Below, one piece after another: positions 1 through 7,197 of a stretch of DNA of 64,000 bases (positions are counted from its first letter, which is position 1; the number at the start of each line of letters is the position of its first letter). Origin of the DNA: Bacteroidales bacterium UBA6428 (GTDB lineage: Bacteria; Bacteroidota; Bacteroidia; Bacteroidales; UBA932); the NCBI GenBank assembly GCA_002437305.1, contig DJOW01000049.1, positions 30,449-94,448 of the forward strand, in the 5' to 3' direction. The translations under genes and the position numbers were made by a program. The notes below the pieces were generated by a model. That model was not told the DNA's origin. It searched no databases and worked only from the letters and a program-made list of their open reading frames with translations.

Positions 1-32
1 CTTGTAAGATAATCTGCAATTGGATCAGTCAT
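1..32 (-). CDS. rpsH: 30S ribosomal protein S8, N-terminal fragment (runs off the window)
   Basis: Reading the minus strand from position 32 gives ATG and then MTDPIADYLT, the conserved start of ribosomal protein S8, a 16S rRNA-binding small-subunit protein. Only about ten codons are in the window. The gene sits directly downstream of rpsN, the standard position in the spc operon. The rest of the gene lies beyond the left edge. Confidence 0.85.
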   Translation of the reverse strand, partial: MTDPIADYLT

Positions 33-107
33 TGTTAATTTTTTTTAAGATCGACGTCCTGTGGACGCCCGATATCCGATTGTTAATAAATAAATATGTT
101 ACCGCTG

Positions 108-377
108 TTACCAGCTTGCTTTCTTCACACCCGGGATAAGACCGTTGCTGGCCATCTCACGGAACTGGATTCTGCTCAATCCGAAAGCCCTCATATAACC
201 CCTTGGGCGGCCAGTAAGAGAGCAACGGTTGTGCAGACGTACAGGAGACGCGTTTTTCGGAAGCTTGTCCAAAGCCGCCCAATCACCTGCTTCCTTGAGT
301 GCCTGCCTCTTTGCGGCATACTTGGCAACCAGTTTCGCGCGCTTTACCTCACGCGCTTTCATAGATTCTTTTGCCAT
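108..377 (-). CDS. rpsN: 30S ribosomal protein S14
   Basis: This 89-residue basic protein belongs to the 30S subunit head. The C-terminal half carries the family signature around [20 protein letters not shown], and the end is KKASW. It lacks the CxxC pairs of zinc-binding S14, so it is the longer zinc-free (C-minus) form. It follows rplE by five bases and precedes rpsH, the canonical spc order, and is probably read from the promoter upstream of rplP. The start is the ATG after [14 protein letters not shown] spacing usual for the family. Confidence 0.97.
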   Translation of the reverse strand: MAKESMKAREVKRAKLVAKYAAKRQALKEAGDWAALDKLPKNASPVRLHNRCSLTGRPRGYMRAFGLSRIQFREMASNGLIPGVKKASW

Positions 378-382
378 ATTCC

Positions 383-985
383 TTATTTGTTATGTTTCTT
401 GAAAGGAAGACCGAAAGCGGCGAGAAGGGCGTGCGCCTCTTCGTCTGTCTTCGCTGTAGTGACGAAAGTGATCTCCATCCCGTGGATTCTCGGATTCTTG
501 TCAATGTCCACCTCAGGGAAGATGATCTGCTCCTTAAGGCCAAGAGTGTAGTTGCCCCTGCCGTCCATCTTCTCGGCGATACCGTTGAAATCTCTGATTC
601 GAGGAAGGGAGATGCGGATAAGCCTCTCAAGGAACTCATACATCTTCACATCACGAAGCGTCACCTTTACTCCGATAGGCATGCCTTTACGAAGGCGGAA
701 GTTGGAAACGTCCTTTCTGGATGTGGTGAGAATAGCCTTCTGTCCTACGACCTTACCGAGTTCCTCAGCTGCCTCCTCAACAAGTTTCTTGTCGTTCGTG
801 GCTTCTCCGATTCCTTCATTGATGGTGATCTTGACGAGCTTGGGAACCTGCATAACAGTCGTGTAAGAGAACTGCTTCATCAACTTCTCGACAATCTCTT
901 CCTTGTAGACCTTCTTGAGAGAAGGCACATATCCTGCAGGAAGCGCCTGCGCTTCAGCCGGTTTGTTTGTAGCTTTCTTTGCCAT
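383..985 (-). CDS. rplE: 50S ribosomal protein L5
   Basis: L5 binds 5S rRNA and forms part of the central protuberance and the contact with the P-site tRNA. The 200-residue product shows family blocks such as [34 protein letters not shown] and RIRDFNGI. It is slightly longer than the roughly 180 residues of the E. coli protein because of an N-terminal lysine- and alanine-rich extension ([20 protein letters not shown]), common in Bacteroidota. It lies between rplX and rpsN with very short gaps, so it is part of one co-transcribed unit. Confidence 0.97.
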   Translation of the reverse strand: MAKKATNKPAEAQALPAGYVPSLKKVYKEEIVEKLMKQFSYTTVMQVPKLVKITINEGIGEATNDKKLVEEAAEELGKVVGQKAILTTSRKDVSNFRLRKGMPIGVKVTLRDVKMYEFLERLIRISLPRIRDFNGIAEKMDGRGNYTLGLKEQIIFPEVDIDKNPRIHGMEITFVTTAKTDEEAHALLAAFGLPFKKHNK

Positions 986-987
986 AG

Positions 988-1311
988 TTACTTAATCTCC
1001 TCTCCTGATTTCTTTGAGTAACGGACTTTCTTTCCGTCAACGAACTTATAGCCGACTCTCGTTGGTGTCGGTTTGCTCTGGGCAGGGTCAAGAAGCTGTA
1101 CGTTTGAAATATGGATTCCAGCCTCTTGCTTGACAATGCCGCCTTGAGGCTGCTTTGCGTTTGGTTTTGTGTGCTTGCTGACAACGTTGACGCCTTCAAC
1201 AACGACGCGATCCTTCGCCGGGATGACGGTCAGGACCTTTCCGGTCTTGCCCTTGTCGTTACCGGCATTCACATACACGGTGTCACCCTTCTTAATACGT
1301 AACTTTTTCAT
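988..1311 (-). CDS. rplX: 50S ribosomal protein L24
   Basis: L24 is an assembly-initiator protein that binds near the 5' end of 23S rRNA. The N-terminal KOW-type motif is clear ([20 protein letters not shown]), followed by [11 protein letters not shown] place the start at the ATG at 1311 ([10 protein letters not shown]). A TTG nine bases upstream at 1320 would only add three residues that are not conserved. The gene lies between rplN and rplE in the usual spc order, 107 residues long. Confidence 0.96.
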   Translation of the reverse strand: MKKLRIKKGDTVYVNAGNDKGKTGKVLTVIPAKDRVVVEGVNVVSKHTKPNAKQPQGGIVKQEAGIHISNVQLLDPAQSKPTPTRVGYKFVDGKKVRYSKKSGEEIK

Positions 1312-1323
1312 AACTATCAATGA

Positions 1324-1689
1324 TTAAAGGACCTCCGGCGCCAGTGAAACAATCTTCATGTAATTCTCACGCAGCTCTCTGGCCACAGGGCCGAAGATAC
1401 GTGTTCCGCGAAGCTCACCCGCGTTGTTCAGAAGAACGCACGCGTTGTCATCGAAACGGATGTAGGATCCGTCCGGCCTGCGGATTTCTTTCTTAGTACG
1501 GACAACGACAGCCTTTGAGACCGATCCCTTCTTGGCGTCACCGCCAGGAAGAGCGCTCTTGATCGCAACTACGATCTGGTCGCCGACTGTCGCATATCTA
1601 TGATGGGTACCGCCAAGCACACGGACGCAGAGGACTTCCTTTGCACCGCTGTTGTCGGCAACCTGTAAACGTGTTTCCTGCTGTATCAT
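1324..1689 (-). CDS. rplN: 50S ribosomal protein L14
   Basis: The 121-residue product begins [18 protein letters not shown], the nearly invariant start of L14, a 23S rRNA-binding protein at the subunit interface. The C-terminal block [13 protein letters not shown] is also family-typical. Its stop codon lies about a dozen bases before the rplX ATG, and it is one base from rpsQ, consistent with translational coupling in the spc operon. Confidence 0.98.
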   Translation of the reverse strand: MIQQETRLQVADNSGAKEVLCVRVLGGTHHRYATVGDQIVVAIKSALPGGDAKKGSVSKAVVVRTKKEIRRPDGSYIRFDDNACVLLNNAGELRGTRIFGPVARELRENYMKIVSLAPEVL

Positions 1690-1690
1690 A

Positions 1691-1945
1691 TTACTTAACT
1701 TTTTCTACGATTTCAACTAATCTCCACCTCTTGGTCTTGCTGAGAGGACGGGTTTCCATTATGCGTACGGTATCCCCTTCGCTGCACTCGTTCTTGTCAT
1801 CCTGAGCGACGAACTTGGTGGTCTGCTTGATGAACTTACCGTAGAGAGGATGCTCTTTCTTGGTCTCGACCGCAACGATGATGGTCTTGTCCATCTTGTT
1901 GCTGACCACTACGCCGATTCTTTCCTTACGAAGATTTCTTTCCAT
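1691..1945 (-). CDS. rpsQ: 30S ribosomal protein S17
   Basis: This 84-residue protein binds 16S rRNA early in 30S assembly. The OB-fold signature is visible as [19 protein letters not shown] near the N-terminus, then the basic [14 protein letters not shown] end. Length and order (rpmC-rpsQ-rplN) are standard. No unusual feature is seen. Confidence 0.97.
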   Translation of the reverse strand: MERNLRKERIGVVVSNKMDKTIIVAVETKKEHPLYGKFIKQTTKFVAQDDKNECSEGDTVRIMETRPLSKTKRWRLVEIVEKVK

Positions 1946-1956
1946 AAGACTGATGA

Positions 1957-2154
1957 TTATTTCTGTTCTTTTTCTTTCTCAGCGAGGATAGTGAGCATAC
2001 GAGCGATATCCTTTCTGACTTTCTTGAATTCCGATGTGTTCTCCAATGGAGAGATGGCGTGGTTGAGCTTCATCGTGTCAAGCCTGTTTTTTTCAACCTG
2101 GATGCGGTCCTGCAGATCTGCAATGGACATCTCGCGAACTTCAGATGTTTTCAT
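1957..2154 (-). CDS. rpmC: 50S ribosomal protein L29
   Basis: A 65-residue, two-helix ribosomal protein located near the exit of the nascent-peptide tunnel. The product starts [19 protein letters not shown] and holds the family motif ([20 protein letters not shown], here [20 protein letters not shown]) followed by [12 protein letters not shown]. It lies between rplP and rpsQ with gaps of 11 to 17 bases and is evidently part of the same transcript. Confidence 0.96.
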   Translation of the reverse strand: MKTSEVREMSIADLQDRIQVEKNRLDTMKLNHAISPLENTSEFKKVRKDIARMLTILAEKEKEQK

Positions 2155-2171
2155 TATTCCTTCTCTCTTTC

Positions 2172-2594
2172 TTATTGTTCAACATAATCCCTGCGGACAA
2201 CGAACTTTGTCGCGATAGGAAGTTTGTGGGCGGCAAGCCTCATCGCCTCTTTGGCTATGGCGAGAGACACTCCGTCAGCCTCGAAGATAATACGTCCCGG
2301 AGTCACAGGAGCCACAAATCCCTGAGGATCACCTTTTCCTTTACCCATACGGGTATCCAAAGGCTTCTTGGTGAATGGCTTTACCGGAAAGATCCTGATC
2401 CAGATCTGCCCCTCACGGTTCATGCAACGTGAAATAGCCTGACGCGCGGACTCAATTTGCTGCGCTGTGATCCAGCAGTTCTCGAGGGTCTTGAGACCGA
2501 AGGAACCGAACGCGAGCTGGTTGCCTCTCTGAGCCATACCCTTCATCACGTTCTTTTGTTCTCTTCTGAACTTAGTTTTCTTTGGTTGTAACAT
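2172..2594 (-). CDS. rplP: 50S ribosomal protein L16
   Basis: L16 organises the A-site and peptidyl-transferase region of the large subunit. The 140-residue product starts [14 protein letters not shown] and carries [19 protein letters not shown] and [20 protein letters not shown], all diagnostic. It is the first gene of this leftward unit. In most bacteria rpsC lies immediately upstream, but here the upstream 300 bases are AT-rich and non-coding, followed by a divergent unrelated gene. The spc part has therefore been separated from the S10 part. Confidence 0.98.
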   Translation of the reverse strand: MLQPKKTKFRREQKNVMKGMAQRGNQLAFGSFGLKTLENCWITAQQIESARQAISRCMNREGQIWIRIFPVKPFTKKPLDTRMGKGKGDPQGFVAPVTPGRIIFEADGVSLAIAKEAMRLAAHKLPIATKFVVRRDYVEQ

Positions 2595-2681
2595 TGCTGT
2601 ATTACTTTAATAATTTCCAAATCCTCCAAAATCTATTGAATATTAGCGAGTTACGCCTCTATGGCCTAGAATTTGGGACTG

Positions 2682-2711
2682 CAAAGTTAGCAAAAAAATA
2701 TGGATTTCAAA
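2682..2711 (-). promoter_or_regulatory. Promoter of the rplP-rpsH operon
   Basis: On the minus strand a TTTG (2711-2708) is followed after 18 bases by TAACTTTG (2689-2682). This is close to the Bacteroidetes primary sigma consensus TTTG-N19-TAnnTTTG. It lies about 90 bases before the rplP start in the AT-rich stretch 2595-2900, which otherwise holds no gene. This promoter would replace the S10 operon promoter lost by the split from rpsC. Confidence 0.6.
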
Positions 2712-2880
2712 TACTATTTAAAAAAATTTTCAACTTTTTCGACCTTGAAATCATAGGTGGAAAAAGCGGATTTTCAATGTTTTAGACAAAGACAAGATAA
2801 TATTTTGACAGAAATTTCGACATAAGTCAAGCGCCGCTATCAGCAAGCGTCCGCATGGCACACTTTTTTCAGAAAAGAAC

Positions 2881-2888
2881 TAATTTTG
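2881..2888 (+). promoter_or_regulatory. -7 element for the DUF4294 gene
   Basis: TAATTTTG matches TAnnTTTG and lies 12 bases before the ATG at 2901, which predicts a very short leader. No good -33 TTTG is seen at the expected distance, so the call is tentative. Confidence 0.35.
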
Positions 2889-2900
2889 CAAATCAAGACA

Positions 2901-3608
2901 ATGAGTGGGTTGAAAACATATCTCGGATGCCTTCTTGGAGGGCTGCTGGCGGCGACGGACATCATCGGTGGTGAGATTTCCGACATGCCGCCTCAAGACG
3001 TCAGGAAAGGAAGGTCCGGTTACATGGGCTACCGCGTCGAGAATGGAGACACAGCTTACTACGACAGCCTTGATCCGGTCTGGATTTTCCCTAAAGGCTA
3101 CAGGGGAAGCAGGCGGGATCTCAAGAAATTCTATAGGTTGGTCTACAATTTCAACAAAGTCTACCCCTACGCCCTGCTGGCTTGCGACATGGAAAGGCAA
3201 GTCGACAGGCACATTTCCGAAAACAGTCTGCGCAGGCGAAAAAAGGAAAAGTACATAAATCGACTTCAGAACGAATTGCTTGACGCTTACGAGAAGCCTC
3301 TCAGAGGCATGACCATCTCCCAGGGAAAGCTTCTCATCAAATTGGTGGACAGAGAAATCGGCAAATCTCCCTATCTCGTGATCAAGAGTTACAAAAGCGG
3401 CATCTCCGCCGGCTTCTGGCAGGGAGTGGCCAAAGTTTTCGGTCAGGATCTAAAAAGTCACTACGACCCTGACGGAGAAGACAAGATGATCGAATACCTC
3501 GTCGAGAAATGGCAAAGAGGGGAGTTCGACGCCCTTTATTATTCAATATTCTGGGAAATGCCCAAGCATCCTGACATTGTGTCGAAGAATATAAAATTCG
3601 ACGAGTGA
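2901..3608 (+). CDS. DUF4294 family protein
   Basis: This 235-residue product belongs to a Bacteroidota-restricted uncharacterised family, recognised from the blocks YRLVYNFNKVYPYALLA, RGMTISQGKLLIKLVDRE and FWQGVAKVFGQDLKSHYDP. The N-terminus (MSGLKTYLGCLLGGLLAATD) is hydrophobic and may be a weak signal sequence, so an exported location is possible. I use the ATG at 2901. A TTG at 2886 overlaps the predicted -7 box and is unlikely. The last 70 bases overlap, tail to tail, the 3' end of lpxH on the other strand, and no terminator separates them. Function is unknown; conserved Tyr- and Lys-rich central segments suggest a structural or binding role, but that is a guess. Confidence 0.85.
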   Translation: MSGLKTYLGCLLGGLLAATDIIGGEISDMPPQDVRKGRSGYMGYRVENGDTAYYDSLDPVWIFPKGYRGSRRDLKKFYRLVYNFNKVYPYALLACDMERQVDRHISENSLRRRKKEKYINRLQNELLDAYEKPLRGMTISQGKLLIKLVDREIGKSPYLVIKSYKSGISAGFWQGVAKVFGQDLKSHYDPDGEDKMIEYLVEKWQRGEFDALYYSIFWEMPKHPDIVSKNIKFDE

Positions 3609-4294
3609 GGTGACACCCAGTCCTTGAGGATAAGGAGCCTGGCTCCGGTAGGAAGTACAAGGTCCTCGCTTACATGGAAATGCCCGAAAATGAAATAGTC
3701 CACATGACGCCTTGACGAGAATTCCGACGCAAACTTGTACAAGGGTTCATCGGCGCCACGGAAGGAATATTCCAGACTCTTCGCCACGCGGCTTTTCTTA
3801 GACCAACCCTTTCCAAAACGGAAAGCGATGTAAGGGTGCAGGAGGCTGAAAAGGCTCTGGAAAAACTTATTGCGGAATCCCCGGCGCATCAGTTTGTACA
3901 GCCAGTGGCCTGGCCCAAGGCCGTCCCCATGACCCAGGCAGAAAACCTTTCCTCCGATCTCCGCCACATACGGCTGCTGAAGGATTCTCATGCCGAGCTC
4001 CTCGAAATAATGGAAGCACCAGATGTCGTGATTGCCTTGAAAAAAGCACACTTCGACCCCGGAATCCATCAAATCCAGCAAAGCCGCGAACACCCTGACA
4101 TAACCTTTAGGGACCACGTCGTGGTACTCGTACCAAAAATCCCAGATGTCACCAAGGAGATAAAGAGTTCTCGTCCTGTCCTTCGGAATAGACTTAAGGA
4201 ATCTCACGAAGCGGGCCTCCCTGTCCGCCGGATCATTGACATCAAGGCCAAGATGGACATCCGACACAAAATACACGAGGGTTCTGGCTGTCAT
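3539..4294 (-). CDS. lpxH: UDP-2,3-diacylglucosamine diphosphatase (LpxH type)
   Basis: LpxH hydrolyses UDP-2,3-diacylglucosamine to lipid X in lipid A synthesis at the inner face of the inner membrane. The calcineurin-like metal-binding blocks are all present in the 251-residue product: SDVHLG (Asp12, His14), LGDIWDFW (Asp49), GNHD (Asn88, His89), GHGDG (His122) and a late GHFH. The start is the ATG at 4294; a TTG three codons upstream is less likely. The gene follows uppP by 18 bases on the same strand, linking two envelope-lipid enzymes. Its 3' end overlaps the convergent DUF4294 gene by 70 bases. Confidence 0.9.
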   Translation of the reverse strand: MTARTLVYFVSDVHLGLDVNDPADREARFVRFLKSIPKDRTRTLYLLGDIWDFWYEYHDVVPKGYVRVFAALLDLMDSGVEVCFFQGNHDIWCFHYFEELGMRILQQPYVAEIGGKVFCLGHGDGLGPGHWLYKLMRRGFRNKFFQSLFSLLHPYIAFRFGKGWSKKSRVAKSLEYSFRGADEPLYKFASEFSSRRHVDYFIFGHFHVSEDLVLPTGARLLILKDWVSPHSSNFIFFDTMSGCLGISQNIE

Positions 4295-4312
4295 CAGGGT
4301 CAATGAATATTC

Positions 4313-5137
4313 CTAAGCGAAGATCAAGAGCAGAAGCGAGACGACGAGGCAGTAAATGGCGAACCATGTAAGCCGGGCCTTCTTCACAATGGCGATCATC
4401 ACCCTGCACGCAAACAGTCCTGAGACAAAAGCGGCGAAAAAGCCGACCGCAAGGCAGACCGGGCTGAGTCCGCCACCCAGGGCAGCCTCTCCAGTCAAGC
4501 CCTTGAGAACATCCAAGAGCTGCTCTCCGATGATAGGAACGAGCACCATAAGGAAAGAGAACTGGGCCATGACCTCACGCTTGACTCCGCACAGAAGCCC
4601 GGTGGCTATTGTGGTTCCTGAACGCGACAGTCCTGGAGCCACGGCGGCGGCCTGGCCTATACCTACGGCAAACGCCTGCCAATAAGAGATTCCGTTCCTC
4701 ACGCCAGGCGCGGGAGCCTTGACCTCACGCTTCGCACGACCAGACAGATCGGAAAGAAACAGAAGAACCGCTGTGACAATCAGGCAGACCGCCACAGTGA
4801 AAAGGTTGTCGGAGAACAATGCTTCGACCTTGTCCTTGAACAGAAGCCCTACGATGGCCACCGGAACCATAGAGACCACTATTTTGAAGACATAGTCGGT
4901 CTCATCGTTGTAGGTGAAACGGAAAAGGCCCGCCAAAAGTTTGCAGATCGGCTTCCAAAATACGATTATCGTACTGAGAACCGTGGCGAGGTGGACAGTC
5001 ACGGTAAAATCCAGAAAGCCTTCGCCATCCACTCCCAGAAGTTCCTTGGCTATCATAAGATGGCCGCTTGAGCTGACCGGCAAAAACTCGGTGAGTCCTT
5101 GGACTATTCCTAAAATAAGGGCTTGCAACCAGTTCAT
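4313..5137 (-). CDS. uppP: Undecaprenyl-diphosphate phosphatase
   Basis: This integral membrane enzyme (BacA/UppP family) recycles undecaprenyl pyrophosphate to the monophosphate carrier used for peptidoglycan and surface glycans. The 274-residue product has the two catalytic blocks of the family: QGLTEFLPVSSSGHL near residues 13-27 (Glu17, Ser22-24, His26) and LSRSGTT near residue 170, among about eight hydrophobic segments. It lies between DUF3098 and lpxH, with only three bases to the DUF3098 stop. The ftsX-DUF3098-uppP order is a familiar Bacteroidales arrangement. No truncation is seen. Confidence 0.95.
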   Translation of the reverse strand: MNWLQALILGIVQGLTEFLPVSSSGHLMIAKELLGVDGEGFLDFTVTVHLATVLSTIIVFWKPICKLLAGLFRFTYNDETDYVFKIVVSMVPVAIVGLLFKDKVEALFSDNLFTVAVCLIVTAVLLFLSDLSGRAKREVKAPAPGVRNGISYWQAFAVGIGQAAAVAPGLSRSGTTIATGLLCGVKREVMAQFSFLMVLVPIIGEQLLDVLKGLTGEAALGGGLSPVCLAVGFFAAFVSGLFACRVMIAIVKKARLTWFAIYCLVVSLLLLIFA

Positions 5138-5140
5138 ATC

Positions 5141-5398
5141 CTATTCGTTTTGATTGTTTACAGTGTTTTTAGGACGGCGGATTATGGCAATGACCTCGAT
5201 CACGATCCCGCAGATGATCACAAGCGGCGCGGCAACCAGCCTTTGGAAGTCAAACATGGCCCAATTAAATCTGTCGGGATCCACGGTCCCGCCTCCCATC
5301 ATAAGGACAAAGCCGGCAACCATCACAACGAGCCCCATCAGCAGGAGCCTCAGCCCTTTGCCGGTAATTGGCATCTTGGTGTTTTCAGACATATTCAT
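5141..5398 (-). CDS. DUF3098 small membrane protein
   Basis: An 85-residue protein with two hydrophobic segments (roughly residues 17-36 and 54-72) separated by a loop containing GGTVDPDRFNWAMFDFQR, the signature of DUF3098. A basic tail follows (IIRRPKN). It is located between ftsX and uppP, with gaps of three to nine bases, so it is co-transcribed with both. The family has no assigned function; conserved linkage to ftsX and uppP suggests a role in cell-wall growth or division, which is inference only. Confidence 0.9.
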   Translation of the reverse strand: MNMSENTKMPITGKGLRLLLMGLVVMVAGFVLMMGGGTVDPDRFNWAMFDFQRLVAAPLVIICGIVIEVIAIIRRPKNTVNNQNE

Positions 5399-5407
5399 TA
5401 ACCTATA

Positions 5408-6298
5408 TTAGCAGTAAAGTTCATCTTTGGACAAGGAGACAAGACGTCCCACGACAACGTACGTGCTCACCGTACAGATCACGACCCCGGCGACGATGAT
5501 CACGCCAAGCGCAATCAGAAGCAGATCAAGCCTGAACACTTCGAAAAGCTGAGCGAACTCACTGCGCACGAAGAACAGGATCCCGACAAGCATGGAGGCT
5601 GCGATGAGAGCCGAGAAAAGTCCTTGGAACACAGCCTGAACAAGAAAAGGAGCACGGATGAAGGACTTGGTGGCTCCTACAAGCATCATTGTGTGGATTG
5701 TGAACCTGCGGGAGTACACATTGAGCCTCACGGTGTTGTTGATGAGCACAAAAGAAATGAAAAGCAGCAGCGCGATAAAGACCCCCAAGACGAGAGAGAC
5801 CTTTTTCAGATTCGTGTTCAGCTTGTCCACCAAAGACTGTTGATAGACCACCTCATCGACAAGAGGGGACTTGAGGATCTCTTTCCGGACCACCTCAAGG
5901 CTGTCCAAGGACACATAGCCGGCCTTCAGGGTGACCTCGATGGAGACAGGGACCGGAGCGGTCTCGAACACGCTCAGGAAATCATCTCCAAGCAGTTCGG
6001 ACATTTCCTTTATGCCCTGCTCCCTTGACACAAAGACCGAGCTCTTGATGAACGGCTCGGAGTCCAGCTGTGACAGATAACGCACAGCCTCATCGTCATC
6101 GACCTCCTGCTTCATCAACACCGAGACCTGCATGTTTTCCTTGAAATAGTCGGACACGCTTCCGGCGTTGACCAGTAAAAGGCAGGCCACTCCCACAAGC
6201 AGCAACACCAAACTGATGCTGATGACCGTGGAAAGCCAGGCTCCGATGAGCCGCCTGCGTATCAATCTGTTTTCTCCGGACGCCATTTCGCGTAACAT
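5408..6298 (-). CDS. ftsX: Cell division protein FtsX (permease-like)
   Basis: FtsX pairs with the ATPase FtsE at the divisome and controls peptidoglycan hydrolases. The 296-residue product shows the family topology: one transmembrane segment near residues 17-45, a periplasmic domain of about 120 residues, then three transmembrane segments in the last 130 residues. The segment VNVYSRRFTIHTMMLVGAT-like (here LNVYSRRFTIHTMMLVGAT) before the last helices is characteristic. It heads the unit ftsX-DUF3098-uppP-lpxH. No ftsE lies nearby, as is common in Bacteroidota. Confidence 0.92.
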   Translation of the reverse strand: MLREMASGENRLIRRRLIGAWLSTVISISLVLLLVGVACLLLVNAGSVSDYFKENMQVSVLMKQEVDDDEAVRYLSQLDSEPFIKSSVFVSREQGIKEMSELLGDDFLSVFETAPVPVSIEVTLKAGYVSLDSLEVVRKEILKSPLVDEVVYQQSLVDKLNTNLKKVSLVLGVFIALLLFISFVLINNTVRLNVYSRRFTIHTMMLVGATKSFIRAPFLVQAVFQGLFSALIAASMLVGILFFVRSEFAQLFEVFRLDLLLIALGVIIVAGVVICTVSTYVVVGRLVSLSKDELYC

Positions 6299-6311
6299 TC
6301 CAAATTAGCTC

Positions 6312-6319
6312 CAAAGATA
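6312..6319 (-). promoter_or_regulatory. -7 element for ftsX operon
   Basis: Minus-strand TATCTTTG lies 13 bases upstream of the ftsX ATG, with a weak TTTT 19 bases further upstream in the -33 position. It lies back to back with the plus-strand promoter at 6350. Confidence 0.55.
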
Positions 6320-6349
6320 GTGAAATATCGAAATATGAAAAAAAATTAT

Positions 6350-6357
6350 TACCTTTG
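6350..6357 (+). promoter_or_regulatory. -7 element for the starch-synthase-like/DUF4270 pair
   Basis: TACCTTTG lies 18 bases before the ATG at 6376. The -33 region is not clear. The arrangement is divergent with the ftsX promoter. Confidence 0.55.
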
Positions 6358-6375
6358 TAAGACAAGAATTATATC

Positions 6376-7197
6376 ATGGGAAAGCCCGTAAACAGAGTAT
6401 TATTCGTCAATTCGGAAATCATGCCGTTCCTTCCTGAGACCCCGATCTCAAGGATAGGACGCTACCTGCCGCAAGGCATTCAGGAGCATAAAAAGGAAAT
6501 CAGGGCGTTCATGCCGCGTTACGGTTGCATCAACGAACGCAAAAACCAGCTCCACGAGGTGATCCGGCTTTCGGGAATGAACATCATCATCGGGGATGTG
6601 GACAGACCCCTCGTGATCAAGGTCGCATCGATCTCCTCCGCAAGGATTCAAGTCTATTTCATTGACAACGAAGACTATTTCCGTCGCAAGCAGATCTCCC
6701 GCGACTCCGACGGGAAGTTCTTTGAGGACAATGGCCAAAGGGCCATTTTCTTTGCCCGCGGGGTCCTGGAGACCGTCAAGAAGCTACGCTGGGCACCGGA
6801 TGTGATCCACTGTCATGGATGGATTTCCCACCTTGTGCCCATCTATCTGAAAAAGGCCTACAATGGAGACCCGATCTTCAACGGAAGCAGGGTCGTCACT
6901 TCGCTGTACGGGGAGATAGCAGGTGAAAGTTTCTCATCTGATTTCAAGGACAACGCATTGTTCGGAGGCATCAGGCCGTCTGACCTGCCGCTGCTTGACA
7001 ACCCCACTGGCATAAATCTTGCGGAAACCGCCGCCATGTATTCAGACGGTGTCATTTTCGGAGACAAAGACGTTGACCCTGAGTTGATCAAGTTCTGCCA
7101 AAACCGAAACATACCGACACTTCCATTCAATGAGGAATCAATGGCCAGCGGACGCTACATTGATGAATATGATGGTTTTTATCAACAGTTGCAGTAA
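6376..7197 (+). CDS. Starch/glycogen synthase-like protein, N-terminal GT5 domain only
   Basis: The 273-residue product matches the N-terminal Rossmann domain of GT5 glycogen/starch synthases: NSEIMPFLPETPISRIGRYL, a segment where real synthases read SE-PFAKTGGLADV, then PDVIHCHGWISHLVP and SLYGEIAGE. A complete GlgA has about 480 residues and a second domain with the nucleotide-sugar site; neither is present, and the usual KTGGL motif is replaced by PISRIGRY. It is therefore unlikely to be an active glycogen synthase. The stop codon touches the ATG of a DUF4270 lipoprotein, a pairing seen in other Bacteroidales. A scaffold or sugar-binding role is possible; function is unknown. Confidence 0.8.
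   Translation: MGKPVNRVLFVNSEIMPFLPETPISRIGRYLPQGIQEHKKEIRAFMPRYGCINERKNQLHEVIRLSGMNIIIGDVDRPLVIKVASISSARIQVYFIDNEDYFRRKQISRDSDGKFFEDNGQRAIFFARGVLETVKKLRWAPDVIHCHGWISHLVPIYLKKAYNGDPIFNGSRVVTSLYGEIAGESFSSDFKDNALFGGIRPSDLPLLDNPTGINLAETAAMYSDGVIFGDKDVDPELIKFCQNRNIPTLPFNEESMASGRYIDEYDGFYQQLQ

Noticed and set aside
371..1021. Long open frame on the plus strand opposite rplE
   Set aside because: It is the antisense of a clear L5 gene, with no recognisable product and no promoter.
6376..7197. Call as a full glycogen synthase (glgA)
   Set aside because: Only the N-terminal domain is present and the KTGGL substrate motif is replaced.
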